Part shown: positions 12,211-27,200 of the stretch, in pieces
Layout of the letters: each line of letters starts with the position of its first letter
How positions within the stretch are numbered: the stretch's first letter is position 1
Translations under genes and position numbers: made by a program
NCBI GenBank assembly: GCA_949361645.1
Contig: OX442415.1
Coordinates: 24,471,790 to 24,535,789, forward strand
DNA: 64,000 nt
From: Spongilla lacustris
Taxonomy: Eukaryota; Porifera; Demospongiae; Spongillida; Spongillidae
Direction of reading: 5' to 3'
Notes under the pieces: model-generated
What the model saw: the letters and a program-made list of their open reading frames with translations, nothing else
What the model was told of the DNA's origin: nothing
Databases searched by the model: none

Positions 12211-12402
12211 CTATCAGGAAGTTTATAGCTAGATAGACATGTTGAGCTTTGCTAATGGAATATGAATAAATATGGCCTTTAAAAGAGTATCGTTTAATAT
12301 GATACAATAGATTCATAGATTTTGTTCCTCAATAGATTGTATAATATAACTAATAGACACTTCCTTAGAAGTTCTGTACTGTAACTCTCAAAGAATATAA
12401 GT

Positions 12403-13225
12403 GGGAAAGGTTACGAGAAAAGGGACCTAGCGTGTATTATAAAAAAGTATAATAAAAATGCATTACGTTTGATTTGCTATAACTTCCGAACAGTTAACGC
12501 TATCAACTTCCTATTTTCAACACTTCATACTGCACCATTTCTCTATGGTAAAATACATTTTGGAGTCTTGCACTTGCTCCGTGTCAGTATTGCAACGTTC
12601 GATACCCCACTGGGTTCAAACCCGCCATAACTTTCGGTAGGAGTAATCAATTTGCTTCAAATTCGGTTTGTAGGTAGAGAGGTCCTATACCTATCGATTT
12701 GTTCTGTTCGTTGATTTTTATGCCATCCGTTACAGAGATACAGTTGAACAAACTACGTGCACGTTTTCCCGCTTGATTCGCGCCAATGTTATAATCCCCG
12801 CCTCCCTATACATTGAGCGGAACGCAATTTGCCCAAATCATTGGCGCGAATCGAGCGCGAAAATGGGCACGTAGTTTGTTTAACTGCATCTCCGTAATGG
12901 ATGGCATAAAAATCAACGAACAGAACAAATCGATAGGTATAGGACCTCTCTACCTACAAACCGAATTTGAAGCGATTTGATTACTCCTACCGGAAAGTTA
13001 TGGCGGGTTTGAACCCAGTAGGGTATCGTACGTTGCAATACTGACACGGAGTAAGTGCAAGACTCCAAAATGTATTTTACCATAGAGAAATGGTGCAGTA
13101 TAAAGTGTTGAAAATAGGAAGTTGACAGCGTTAACTGTTCGGAAGTTATAGCAAATCAAACGTAATGCATTTTTATTATACTTTTTAATAATACACGCTA
13201 GGTCCCTTTTCTCGTAACCTTTCCC
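12403..13225. mobile_element. 823-bp foldback MITE, AAGT target duplication
   Basis: Almost the whole element is an inverted repeat: the left arm from GGGAAAGGTTACGAG (12403) matches the reverse complement of the right arm ending at 13225, with a short spacer near 12800-12828. AAGT flanks both ends (12399-12402 and 13226-13229), consistent with a 4-bp target-site duplication. There is no coding capacity. It lies just beyond the 3' end of gene A. Confidence 0.85.
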
Positions 13226-13452
13226 AAGTGATGGTTAGTGATTGAGAGTTATTATACATATGTCCATATCATGCATAGTGAAGCTTCTGTATAAGATATA
13301 ATATTGCTACAGAAGCTATCATGCGCCTAATTGATGGTAAGGAGATCCGTGAAAGAAATTTAGATTACAAAAATTTGTTCACACTAAAACGATATTTCTC
13401 ATACACTATACACTGTGGTCCTCCACTTGTTGAAGAATGTGTTCTATAAATG

Positions 13453-15281
13453 TCAAGAAATATGTATTAAACAGCATGTCTCATGCACCAATTTTTTTAT
13501 TTTACCAAATGGAATCAATTGCAGATCTGTAACTGCATCTCTTCGTTTATAATAGTCGTTGTCCACCAGCATATTACCCCCAAAGACACAAATCTTACGC
13601 TGGATATAGTGTGAGCAAGCTATGTGCCATGCTCTTGGTTTTAATCCTTGATGAAGCTGGGAAAGTGTTACAACAGCCAGAATTCATTACTACACTGTAC
13701 CTATTACAGAACCACTCACCTGTAGCTTTTTCCATGCCCATGTAGCCACATTCAGCACCCATGCATCTTGGCTAATTGCGTTTTCACTTACTTTACCCCA
13801 CAAAAGGACCATCCAGTGAGGTGATTTAGATTCAGCTGCCCCAATCTCGGGATCAAATAATGGAGTGAGCGAGTGGAATCTGCACCCAGTTGGCCACGGT
13901 TGACAAAGTGTAATAGGGCCAGTCCACACCTGAAAAAAAAAACATTTACATAAATGTAGGTTTTACTTAGTTGTGATCGAAAAATTCTACTTACACGATT
14001 CTCTAAATCAAACTGGTACAATCGATTTGAATGACTATGACCATCATCTTCACACCCATTCCCACCAAAAAGGATGGCCTTATGGTAAGCAAACTTGCAA
14101 AATGAAAATGACCCAATGGGCTTTGGACGATATGAATCTTTCCCCAAAGGTGCAGACCAGTAAACTGAGGGGGAAAAGCAATATACAATGCCATTGCTTG
14201 TGACAGGGTGGGTGAAGATAAAATTGAGCACATTAGAATAGCTTGATCATGAAGTGCATTGATGCATGATACAAATGATCACACCTGCTTAAATGTGCAA
14301 TGTTTATGGAGCAGTGCTCAATGAATGGCAAAAATGATACTGAAGTGTTTCCCCTACTACTAATTCAATAAAAGTCACACCGTTTCCAGCTGCTGCTAAA
14401 AGTTACTCATCCAGTCAAGGACTGGTTTTAACCTTATGATGTACTGTGAGCTCTGGTAACCTAAAATGGCCAAGCATGTGCTGAAATGCATTCTAGTAGT
14501 TGTAGAAAAAATGTTGGGGTAACATAAGTGCAATGTGTGCTTGGTTGGAAGTACATGTATTCTAGTAGATCAGCCCTGCTAATGTTGCTCAAAGTCACAG
14601 TTATGCCTACATGCCACCCTTTGATATTTATTTCATGGCTAAGTGACTGAACATTTAACACCACAGTATTATGTTTTTTTTTTAAACAATAGAGAAGCTT
14701 TGTGTACCATTTGTCAAGTCAAATTCATAGTATTCGTTGTTCCAACCAAAAGATCCTTTATCACGATTTACTGCTTCCACCCATTTAGCACCAGGATCTT
14801 GGTCTTTAACTATCTCTGGCCCTACGCCACCAAACATGCACAGCTTGTGATCATACAGAATTACACCCATGGTGTAACGAGGAGATGGCTTGATGGCTGT
14901 TACAGGTACTTGTATCTTTTCCCATTTGAAGGTTTTCATGGAAATCCTGTAGATTTCACCAGCAAATATATTTTCTTCATATTCTTTCAAGCCACCATAA
15001 AGATACAGCCATCTAGAGTAACTTGTTAGAGATGAACCAAGGCCTAAATCTGGGACATCTCCCCATGTTGGCTGATGGCTCCACATGTGTTTCTCAGAAT
15101 CCCATACATCAAAAGCATTAGATTCAGTGGCTGGAAGGTACCTACATCCGCCTACTTTCCCCTTAATATCCATTTCACCCCCCCAAACAAACAACTTGTC
15201 TTCAAAAATGATACCACACCCAGCATTTCGTTTGTCTGGCTCAACTGCAGTCTTTGTGAGATCATGATTCACACTGGGACT
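13453..15281 (-). CDS. Gene A kelch propeller (six blades)
   Basis: Four exons (15281-14708, 14164-13995, 13929-13720, 13656-13453) join in phase 0/1/0/0. Blade signatures with paired Gly: LFVWGGEMDIKG, WLYLYGGLKE, KLCMFGGVGPE, AILFGGNGCED, WMVLLWGKVSE and KICVFGGNML; each is followed by a Tyr/Trp-containing strand (YEFDL, WVLNVATWAWKKL). The first exon enters in phase 0 at a CCCCAG acceptor. I find no start-codon exon of its own within the 0.9 kb behind it, which is why it is assigned to the NLR as a C-terminal domain. Kelch propellers are protein-binding surfaces. The alternative is a separate kelch gene with an unseen first exon. Confidence 0.8.
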
Positions 15282-18200
15282 CTGGGGTGGAGATACAGTA
15301 GTGTGTGTACATGTATGTATGTGAGAGAAGAGAGTGAGGAGACACTTCAAAGTGTGACACAAAAAAGCATTAGAGAAGAAAGGGAAATAAGGAACAAATA
15401 AACAGTGATTAATAGGCAGAGTATTGTGATAGAAGACACCAATGTGCCACCAGAATGTGGTTTGTGTACACACACATGGAATAGATTAACAAAATTGTAT
15501 TCAGAGGAAACATAAGAATTCGAACATAAAATGAATATGTGACCTGCCTGCCTCTAGTGAGAGTGGTTGTCAAATGAGGAGACAAAACAGTTCTGTATTT
15601 GTCGATCTAGTCAACACAAAAAAAATAATGGAGCCCATTTCTTGTATCTGGGACATTTTTTTGGATATTAAAAAAATCTTCTGTGGGATTGAATAACAGG
15701 GTCTTTAGATCTTCAATATCCCTTATGGTACTGATGAAAAATCTGCATTTATTGTTATGAAATGTGACATCGCCAATTTGCACAGTGAACCCCATACTAA
15801 TGCAATTAAATACTATGCATATTTGCAGGAAAGTTCAACTGTGTGGTAGTTGTATGCATGAAACCCATACCTATGAACATAATAAATCATTGCCTTGTTA
15901 TATACACATGGATGATTTGTACAGATTGAATAAGCAATAATGGCATTAATTGTAATATCCCATTGCCAAAGGCACATGTAGACCCTTACTTTTCAAAGCA
16001 ACACATCGAAAGGGAATGTTTCTATTTATAAAATGAAACTAAACATCACAATGAACATACATGTATCAAGTTGCCAAAAATGTAGTAGTGGACATTGTGT
16101 ATGAGTATGTATATTACGCATGAGGGGGGGCATTGATTGGAATTATGATATCTTAGAGTGCGTGAGTCAACCTAAGTTTGAGCCCTATGGTAACGCTACA
16201 AAAAACACATATGCAATACCTGTAATATTTTTTGTACTGGGTAGTCAATACATAATGTAAAGTCTTCCTTCTCACAAAGAGCTCGTAAATGTTCAATGCA
16301 GTTTTCATCGTTAGGATTGATATCACATTGTTGGAGAAGCAACTTTTTCAAGTAAAATGCAGAGCGTTTTAACTGATTGCCTGAAGAAAATATAAGAAAG
16401 CAGACATTACATATATAAATGTGAATCCAATCAACATACAGAGCAATAATATTCCATTATTGCCAATGGGGTTGCCATCCAGGTTCAACTCAACCAGTGT
16501 TTTGTTATGTAATAATGCTTCAGAAATTGCCTGTAATCCAGTATCACCAATGCTGCAATTTCTGACAAACAGGTACTTGAGAGACTTATTTCCTTTTAAT
16601 CCATCACCTAAGGTACATAATGTGTGCATAGATGTGTGCACTAAAAGTTTGCAACAATATTATTTCAAATATGGTATAAATACAATAGACCCTTCTCGCC
16701 TAGAGATAAGGAATTTGATAGCACATCTGGAGGCACCCACAACCAAGTGAAAACGACATCCGGACTGAGGCAGCCACAGTGATATAAGTTCAAAGCTTGA
16801 GCCTTGCTATCACATTCCTGATGTTACGCAAGAAGGATCTATTGCACTGATATGCATGTCTTTTAATAATGATGTGAGCATCTGATTGCTTCCAAGTAAT
16901 AGTGACTCCGAATGAAGTTAAAATAAGATGTAAAAGGAAATATTATATTGCACATTTAACATGGACCTATTATCTTAAGATGGCTACATTTGATGAATTA
17001 CTGCAGAAGACATCAAAATGGATACATATTCAAACTAAAAGTATTATGGTTTCTGATGTCAGTAAAATGATAATTAGACTGAAATACACAAATAAACATT
17101 GTCCATTCCCACAAAATGCCTGTATATTTGATGTTCTCAAGCTGTAATTCAACGGTTGAAACTGAAACAAGGATAGTGAGTAACAAGGTTGAAAATGGGC
17201 TTCATGCTTTATGAATCAGGAGTTACAAGTGTTTATAGGTATTATTTGTAACAGGAAATTATATATCTGGTATGTCTGGTATCTAGCATGTCTTGGAACA
17301 ACTGCCAACAAATGACAGGTAATAAGAGTATACATTAATGCGAGATATCTTGTACAAATGACAAGATGCAAAGCTCCAAAGTTGGACAAAGTAAGACAGA
17401 CAATAATTGTTTGAAGAGCACCTTTTTGTATTGTATCTAGCTGTACCCATTTACTGGAATGATTGAGTGTAAATTCGGCTCTCCTAGTCATGCATGCAGT
17501 ACACTAGATATGCATGTAAACTCCAACATGTTCTTTAGAATGGATATGTAAGTCGAAATAACAACCTTATATACACTCACCAAGGTGGCTAGCCCCTTTA
17601 TCACATATACGGTTTGAATTCAGAGCAAGACAATTTAGTGTCGTAGTTTTAAGTAGTAGTTTTTTGACCTCTTCAACACCGTCACTATCAATGTCACACT
17701 TCTCAATCCACAAGGTTGTTACACAAGAGTTGTTCATTAATGCTGCACCTGTAGAGTTTGGTATGCATGAAATAAATCAATGATGCTAGGCAGAACTGAA
17801 TGCAATTTAAAAAAACACTCCAACCAATAAATTTTTACAATTCTCGCATTTGGTTATCCAGTGTTTTAAAGTGATTTTGTTTAGGGAGTAAACAATGTTT
17901 AATGTTTTGATGAAGGGCGAATGGTTGTGCACCTACCCCCTGCTTACAATTAGACGTGGTATGGGAAAGCATTTAGAGCATTAAAAGGGGACCTTGTCTA
18001 AGGTTAAAGTAGGTCTAGCCTGCCTAAACATACCATCCCAAACTAGATTGTTCCTCTGTCTGGTTCTAGATATGGTATATTGCTATATATAATGGTGTTC
18101 TTGGGAAAGCAACCATTCAGTCTCATAGCCAGCTATCGACGACCTGAACTTTTGCTGACCCACCCACCACTCCCCTTGTGCACTGTTTGTACTTGTACAC

Positions 18201-21200
18201 TGATTTTCCTGTCATACATCAATAGCAGGCGGCACCCTTCGGGCTTCTACCCTGACCAACCACGTCAAACCCATGACCGCGTCATGGTGTGGCACACCTG
18301 GTCGCACCCAAGGCAAGCCAGTGCTACCTTGGTCCCAGGTTGGTCAGCGGGGAGGGCCTACCACTCACCATGACCACGTCATGGTAGTGGCACGTCTGGT
18401 CGCACCCAAGGCAAGCCAGCGCTACCTTGGTCCCAGATTGGCCTGATGGGTACACCCTGTCACCAGGTTGCCGCCTGACCCCTTTTGGGCAAAACTGTTA
18501 TCCGTCAATTAGTATAGATGCATGACAGGGGTTGAGGGAACCCGGTTAGCGATATGCATTAGCACAGTATGAGCATTCTTAAAGCATTAGGGAATACATG
18601 TATGCATTAGCACAGTATGAGCATTTTTACAGCATTAGGGAGTACATGTACGCATTAGCACGGAATGAGCATTCATACAGCATTAACTTACAAATTGCTA
18701 TAAGTTTTGAGTTTATAGCAGGATTTTTGGTCAAGACCAACTCCTTGACATAACAGAATATACTGTCTTGTGCTGTTGGTGGTACTAGCATAGTTAGAGC
18801 CTCATCTGAGATGTCACAAGACTCAAGCCTTAAATCAATTCCTGCTTTGCTCATAGCAATACAATAGTTGAGAGCATAGCAGTCATGTGGTGAGAGCGTG
18901 CATAGGGTAAGGTCAAATATCTTTCTGTATTGTAGTACTGTTCTGATGAAAATCGGATCTTGTGTCTCAAATAAACAGTGAACACATTGCATAAGCATTT
19001 GTGTATCTTCAGTGCTGAAGAGATGTTTGAAGTGATCAGTAAGTTGATTGAATTTGGTAAGGCCGGCAACAAACCTGATAACCATAGCCATTCTGCTAAT
19101 GTGGAACTGTTCACAAAGAAATTCTAATTGTACATTTGATGGAAGTAGTGAGATATGATAAGCAGCTAGGAACTCCTGGATTGTCTTGTGAACAAAATTG
19201 TAGGAAACCAATGTGGACACTGGGTTGTGTAATTCTGGTTGTGCTTCCAACAGATCTACATAATGAGGAAGATACAAAAGAAATCATGAATGGACAATTA
19301 TATTTAAAATTTGAAATCAAGTGAACCATTATACTAATGGGCATGTGTTGTCATTTAACTAATCAGTGTTAAGATACCTAGTCTTTTCATTTGATTGGAA
19401 ATTTTATTGTAGAACACCAGTTTATCAGCCCGAATAGTTTCGTATGCAATTCTAGAAAGTTCTTTAAGGCACTTGTGATCTTCTGGAAGCAAGTCGGTAA
19501 AGTCGTCGAGTCCTTTTTCTACAAGAGATGGGTTATCCGATTGAAGGCTTCGGATAATCAACACTTTGACTGCATCAGTGTAAAGTTCTGTCATTGTTTT
19601 TGGAGCTTTTTTCTTGGATTGCTGACTCTTGTAAATCTGTACAACAATTGCACAGTGGAGAGGAATGCACATAAAGCTTCTGATATTTGGATAACACTGA
19701 AGATATTTTAGGAAGCCCTTTTGTAAAGAACTAGTTTTAAAGGCAGACAGAACATAGTCATTAACCTGTTTTTCATTAAACCCAAAGACTTCTAAATATT
19801 GACACTTTCTCCTATTACAAATGTGATACAAATCTTTGGCAGCGTTAGAACGAGTGGTTATGATTAGTGAAGCTTTTCCTAATATTTCCCCACAGATTAT
19901 CTTTTTGATGAGAGACTCTTCGTAACTCAGTGGGAAATTCATTAAATCCATCCAAAATGAAGAGACATCCTTCGCCATTGTTCATGATCATCCAGTTACG
20001 GACTGTGTTACGTATTTCTTGAATTTCATACTGAATAAGGTCCACAACTTTCTCTGCCTGTCTAACATAATGATCTCCAAGCCTTATAATAATAACCAGT
20101 TCATACTCTTTAAATAGTGTCCTTTCCTTCCATTTCGTTGCTAAGTTCCACATAAAACAAGACTTTCCAACTCCTGGAACTCCAGTTATAATAATAACTG
20201 AATAAGGACTGCCACTTCCATCCATGTCCAGCTGCAGAAAAATGAGGGGTGGTGTGAACAGCAATTATTCTTGATAGCCATTGACTCATGCTGCAATGGC
20301 ATTCTCTGTGCCTACATGTAGGTGTAGTATATAAGTGATAAGGATGTATATTAGATCAGAGACGTGGCTATAAGGTCTGAGACAAAGCAGGTTTGGTGCA
20401 TACATTTTTCACCACAATATGAAAATACACGTGCATATCTGTGCCTGTTAGTCAGAAAACAAATCAAGGCAACATCAAGACCCAGATACACATCAAACTC
20501 ATAAAAAGCTACTTAACATGCCTAACATGGTTTAACCAGTGGAGGCTGGGTGACATGATGATTCCATCCAACCACCCCTGAGGTGTTCAATACTTTAGGC
20601 ATTTAGGTATGCTGGGTCGGTGGGGCTGTCTCATATACATTGTAACTATAGAGCTGTCATCCATGCATGCATCTAGTAACGTAAAACATTGCTGGAGATT
20701 ATCCTGGTTGGCCTAATGTGAATAGATGCTACATCCATCCAATATGCATATCATTTTGAAGGACAGCTAATTGTGGTTACCTTACCTAAGTAATCATTAT
20801 GAACCAAAAATCCTATGTACATGTATGTGAAGGATACTTACCTGCGTTATTTCAATATTTTTCAGTGCTGTAAATGTTTCCAATTCTTCTGTTTCTTCTA
20901 ATTTCGGTTTTTCATGTACAGTTAGGTTTATATACTTATTTAATCCCATTTCTGGCCATTTTTGTCCCATTGGCAGGTTTGCTGAATAGTTGCCCATCAA
21001 GAAGTTCTTATATGCTGCAAAGAAAGCATGAGCATGAAATTATAATTAGTATCCCAATACTATGGCACTTTCTTTATATGAAATTTTAAAATACCATCCC
21101 GTATGAATTCAGTTCTCATATTTTTGAAGAGGGTTCACAACATAGGATCATGTGCTCTATGCCTTAGTGCATTTATCACTGACCTGATATATGCATTTCA

Positions 21201-24200
21201 TTCTTTTGCTCATCTGGGAGACTCAGTGTATTCACACAATTCTTTGGTCCTACACCACCAGCAATTGAAAGGGGGCATTCAATATTGCATGGAACCACAT
21301 ACTGCGGCTTCGACATGTTTAACACATTTAACAAAATACCACACAAGGTTCCCCAAGTTACTGTCCAATATACTGATTTTTGCTGCTCCACAGCAGCAAG
21401 GAGAGAGTTATATGTTAGCCACTTCACACCTCCATGCTAAAATGCATGTACTGTTAAAAAAAAAATCGATCTAATTCCCTGAACAAAAATTGTTGTAATT
21501 AATGTCTACGAGTCACAAATGAGCTGAAATAGCCCTGACATACATGTACACATGGCACCTGTATTCAATAAGTGGAGCAGCAAAATAGGAGGATGAACAT
21601 ACAGTGGTGAACTCCTTTTTGAATACGCAAATACCTCAATTCAATAAACACAATGTTGTGTGTAAATGTTTCTATAAAATGCTAACTAAAAAGAGAGATT
21701 GAGATTGATCCCCAACACACCCCTGCCATTAAATTGAGGACAAGGATAGGGTATAAATCATTAATTAGTTTCTCATGGCAGTGTTTCAGAAACCATTGAG
21801 GTTATAAAAAACACCGGCAAATTTGGTAGCATATTATGGCACACATGCTAGTTTACTTGGAGCATTTTACACTTGTGGCTACCATGCATAATGTACTTCA
21901 AATAATAGTATGCATTTTAACTATTCATATAGCACATACCTGAATCAAGTGGTTCCTCAATCTGCAAGTTAAAATAAAATAAAACATTTAATATTTGCAA
22001 ATATCGGTTTCTGAGAAAAATACTTCCTTATCTTTACGACAAGGTACAGGTCAGCTTCCTACTCATATTTGGACACACAAGATCTAGTTATGTTCTTTTA
22101 ACATGGAAAAGGGTTCTCAATAATTGAAGTTTGCTGTTCACATTCATTTTGTTTGGGCTATCCAATTAAAGTTTCCATGATAAAAAATGAATTTTCCTTC
22201 ATGCAATCAAGTGGGAAAAGAAATGCATGCTGAATAGTTACATGTACATGTACATGTATATGTAGAGCTTTGCAACTGACAATGAAACATCACTTTTGTA
22301 CCTTCAATTTGGTTGTAAATAGACATATATGATAATATTGTGAAATGGTTTGATATTATGTACCATTAGATCTATTTTATGCATATGAAATATATATGTC
22401 TTCAAAACATGCATGCAAGTGGAACCTCACCTCTGAAGGTTTGCCATCTGTCTCATTTGTATCTTTTGCCGCTGGGAATGTGATTTATGTAAATACGTAA
22501 AGATATATGTGTACATGACTTAAAAACTATCTTTCAAGGATTGAAATATGTGCCATTGAACATATCAAAATTGGGCAGTAAGTTCATGTAGCCAAATTAT
22601 GCATGGATAAATAATAATATTAGATGTAAATAATGGAATTTGAAATGGATGCAATGCTTTTATCCAAGAAAATAATATTATAGGGAAATATTATCAAATT
22701 CAGTAGACAAACACTTTTTTTGGTGCAGGCACATGAATAGGGGACACAGTGTGCTTTGCATACACTAAACTGAGGGTCTATGGGGCCTTGTGTATGCAAG
22801 TGTTATGTATGAAATAGCAGGAGCAATAAAATATTACATGTAAAAGTATATACTAATACTGAAAATTGTAGAACTACTAGTAAAGGGTACAAAGAGGTAT
22901 CTACATACTACATATTAATGATCTCTATTCATACATAGCCAAATAGCACGATGTACCAGTATCGCGCTGAGTGCATTGAAGATCTGCATTGATGTCAACC
23001 TGCAGGTACAAAAACACTAAATGTAGTAAGCTGTAACTGTACCTCTCCACCTGTTGTAGTCGATATTTCTTCCTTTGCCCTATTGTTCAAAGAAGAGGCA
23101 CTGTATTATAGTCACCGATTCCTTTAAAAATGCCTCGACTAATTGTTATTTAATGCTTGTCCTCCTCGCTATTATTATGGATTAAATCTATACATGATAT
23201 GAATGCAACAAATTTATGTAGATATGTCTAAATAGAACTATGTGTACCTCGATTCCATTTCAAAATGATGATGCTGACGAATATACCCATAATAAGAATA
23301 AAAGCAATGCCTCCAATAGTAACGCCAGCAATCAGTCCATTGCCTGTAGAAGGTGATGCACATGTGCTTCTGAACATTCCACACCAAACATAGTAAGGAG
23401 AAATTATCTACATAAACTTACATTACTGACTATAATAGAGTACATCAAATGTATTCGTTAATCAATATATGTACAAAATTTAGAATTGTAGGATATAAAG
23501 GTGCCTAATGATGATTGTCAACTTATGATAGCAATCAGCATTTTCAATAGCATAAGGAGAATGCGCTGTATTGGAGTATGCAGAAATATATTACTGCATA
23601 CTGGGCTATAAGAATTTTATTAATTGTGTAACTGATCAATAATATATTTGGATCCACAGTGTTAACATAAAGTTAATCTTCCCAGGACACCAAAGGCAAA
23701 AGTGTGGTTATCCACCAGCAATGAAAGGCTGCCAAAAATATTCACTACAAATGAAACATACCACGGAACATCACTTCGGAAGTTGGAATGACAGTCGATC
23801 CTGGTAGATTGCAACTTTCTAGATGACACAGAGAGTATAATTTAACACACTCATATGCACGTGCAAAATATTCTCACCTTCAAATGTATATGTTGCAAAA
23901 ATGACATCTGTGCCAGTTTTGCATATTGCTGCAACAGCTGCTTGATGGATGTTACAAGAACTTATATTTACAAATGCTTGAGGCACGCCAACTGTTTCAT
24001 TAAGCACCAATGTTCCATTAAAATTTGTGAATTGAACTATATATAACAGTAAAGACGAGTACTGGAATCCATATGGTGGCACCCACGTCAGTTCAGTGGA
24101 GGTGTTATTGAGTGTAGTAATCGTGAGGTTATTAGGAGCAGAGGGTGTAGCTGGAGAATGCAAACATCATAAATGCACATAGATGTACATCAATATATTA

Positions 24201-27200
24201 AAGGTACATATAAAATACATATTACATGTATGAAAAGGAGTACTAGCACTTAATCCATATTTTATCATGTGTCCTCGACAAAGCAAATGCAAGAACACAT
24301 AAAAAAGTGTACATTGTAAATGTATATTTGTATGATGTGTATTAGTCTTAATTATTAGCACTGTTTTTTTAAGCTGTGTTAAAGACTCTAAAATAAAATG
24401 CAGTGAAGTTCATTTTCCCCAATGGTAAGTTGTGTTGACATTTAATGTGCACATCGATTGTATTCTAGGAATAAATTATGGTGAGAAACCCCCAGTGTTT
24501 CTAATGATCATGAACCCCTCCCTGCAATAAATGTGCTACACATGTACAAGCTCACCACCAAAAAATTTCAGCGTAATACTATTAACACTAGCAGTGCCTC
24601 CACACATTGTAGTAATGGTTGCCTGATATTGGTCACATGGGTCAATAATGGCTATGTCCAATTGAGGTACAGTAACTGTGTCATTGTACAGTAGTGCACC
24701 ACTTCCATTCTTGACTTCCACGACGTACGAGAGAGCAGGTAATGATTGAGCATCAGGAGGTGAATTCCATACTAATCTGATGGAAGTGGCATTAAATGGA
24801 ATAGCAGTTAAGTTAGTAACTGCCATTGGAGGACCTGGATGATATAGAAAGCAAATTGAATGACAAACACATTGATTTGCGTGCAAAATACTATTACAAA
24901 TATATAACTATGTACATGTAAACCTTCCTGCATAATAACAAATGTCTATCCAAATTGCAATGCATTAAAAACTGAGTTAATATATATTTAGCTAAACATT
25001 TAGCTGCTGCTAAATAGAAACTCAGTTCAATGCTCTGATATGGTACACATCTTTTCAAAGAGTACAAGTAAGGGTAAAAATAAGGCTTAAATTAAGATGG
25101 GTAGACCTATGCTACACATACATGTACCTTGGATTGTAAGATATGAAGTATTTTTCAAGAACAATCCACTTGTAAAAAGAATTGTGCACAGTATCTGTGA
25201 AACACTAGCTGAAGTCCCAGGTACAGTGAGCTTTACAAGTGTCACATTTCCATTGGAGATTGGAGCAGAAATAGTGATCCCCTGAGCTGACAAGCTAACA
25301 GCAGGGGTATTATTCACATAGTAGAAGATGGTTTGAGCATCTGTGGAGGCACAGTCAAACTCTGTAGCTGTTCCCAAGCATGTGGTTGTATTGATAGGGA
25401 ACAGTATATATGCAGCTGAAAAACAAAAGAGAATTATAAAAGTTTAAGATACCATGTAAATAAGTGTGAACAAATACATTTATGTAGATGCTTGAATGAT
25501 GAAATTAAATCATTGCACTTGCAAAATAATACTTCATGTGTAAATACAAAAGAAAATAAGAATCTACAAAAGGCAGTGGAAGATAGAAGAGACACCTTCA
25601 CCCCATTTGTCCTTCCAGTGGATGGACTACTTCATAAAGAGGCTAGTCACCTCTGAAAGCACATGGCCACTGCTCTGTCCTTCGAGTGGGATAAAGCCTA
25701 TGAATTCCATGGCCATTATGAGCAGTTATGTAAGATCATGAGCACGGCTTGCTTTTGCTGGCGTTCGAGCAGTGAGACTCTGTCTGAGAGGGTCAGTGGG
25801 CCGGGATTTGATGATGGAATAAATTTGTTTCTCTACATTGAACAAGTGTACAATTAATAACAGTAGTATCATCTATCAAAGCAATTTCATGTATGTTGTT
25901 TTGTTTTGTGTACTGTACCATTGAAGATTGATTTATATGACTCAGGGGTTATGATCAAGATCCTAATCATATGATGCACATGCACATGCACATGTAGTAC
26001 AATGTCATGAGTTGTGCCTGTTGCGCTGGAATTAGGATTACAAACCACGATTGCATTTACTTACACACTAGCACCAGAATTGGCAATTTTCATTTTTGTG
26101 GATTCTTTTTAATGCAATTATTTTTAAAAGAGAAGACTAGGGGATGACGTATGCAAATGTTGCGGACAAATAGGAGACAACCTGGGCCCTGGGGTTAGGA
26201 ATAGATAAATCAGTGATTTTAGGGCCTTCAATATCACGCTGTAAGGCCTACCTATGAGGCTATTACAGATACATAATTAAACTCCTGTCTACCAGAGTAC
26301 ACAATACAAAATTATAGACATGCATACGTTATTCAGCATCTGTAGGTGACCTCAAAGGTCAGATGAGTTGGTGTTTTACTTCATTGATAAACGTCATTTT
26401 GTCTGCTATTTACTGAATGGCTTCACTAATCATGAGCAGGTTGGCTTGCCTTAAGCAGATCTTGGGTCTAAATACATGCACAGTTGCAGGACCAATATTG
26501 CCTTGCAGGCTGAGGTGGATGCCATACATGCATATAATCCACCATGCCAATGTGTTACATTATATCAGGGACATGTGTAACTATTATATGCAGTTGTCTC
26601 TCGTGTGGCATTCTAGGTCCATACCCAAGAAGGTAGGTTGCACTGCAGAGTGAAACATGCCTTAGGTTAGGTGTTTTTAATTTAGAATGATTCGGTACTC
26701 TTGAGTGTTTTTTTTTACATAAAGGAGTACTCTAAAGTGTTCCCTACCTTGAGAGTGCCTCCTACAGGTATCTACAGCACTTGCGATATCACCCAGGCCA
26801 TAGAATGCCTATTTTAGGCCTTAGTTATGCCTATTTTTTAAACATCAAACAAGGTCCAGTCCAGTCTCCTGTTTGAACACATTAAGCGAACTATAACATT
26901 ACATGGCTCTCTCTATATTATTATATTGAAGTGGCATAATCTACTTAATTGCAATAACAAGAGAGAGATGGAATTTGAAGATGCTGGAGGTCTTTGCCAT
27001 GAAGGTGAGGCAGGGTGAGTAGGCCAAAAAAGGAGAACATACATTACACTACACGAAATAATGTAAAAAAACAACTACACATTCAGTTGAAACAATTTTT
27101 GACTAAAGAGAACCCGGTTAGAAATGGTAGTTTGAAAAGGACAGGTTCGTGGTACATTTAAAGGCAATAGTGATGTAAATATAAGGGTCGAGTAATGAAA

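Noticed and set aside
14643..15029. Plus-strand frames opposite the kelch and NACHT exons
   Set aside because: Antisense shadows of well-supported minus-strand exons.
15607..15795. 62-residue minus-strand frame between LRR and kelch of gene A as a kelch first exon
   Set aside because: No donor site, ends in a stop, and no equivalent in gene B.
19845..19925. Natural C-terminus GNIRKSFTNHNHSF of a short gene A NACHT protein
   Set aside because: The residues are out of frame relative to the paralog, and the true reading continues in another frame; it is the product of the 2-nt deletion.
23043..23079. Reading the 37-nt tail exon of gene A directly after the TM exon (GQRKKYRLQQVE frame)
   Set aside because: With all the following exons the phase fails at the linker exon; the acidic/Thr-rich frame with a micro-exon fits and looks like a normal cytoplasmic tail.
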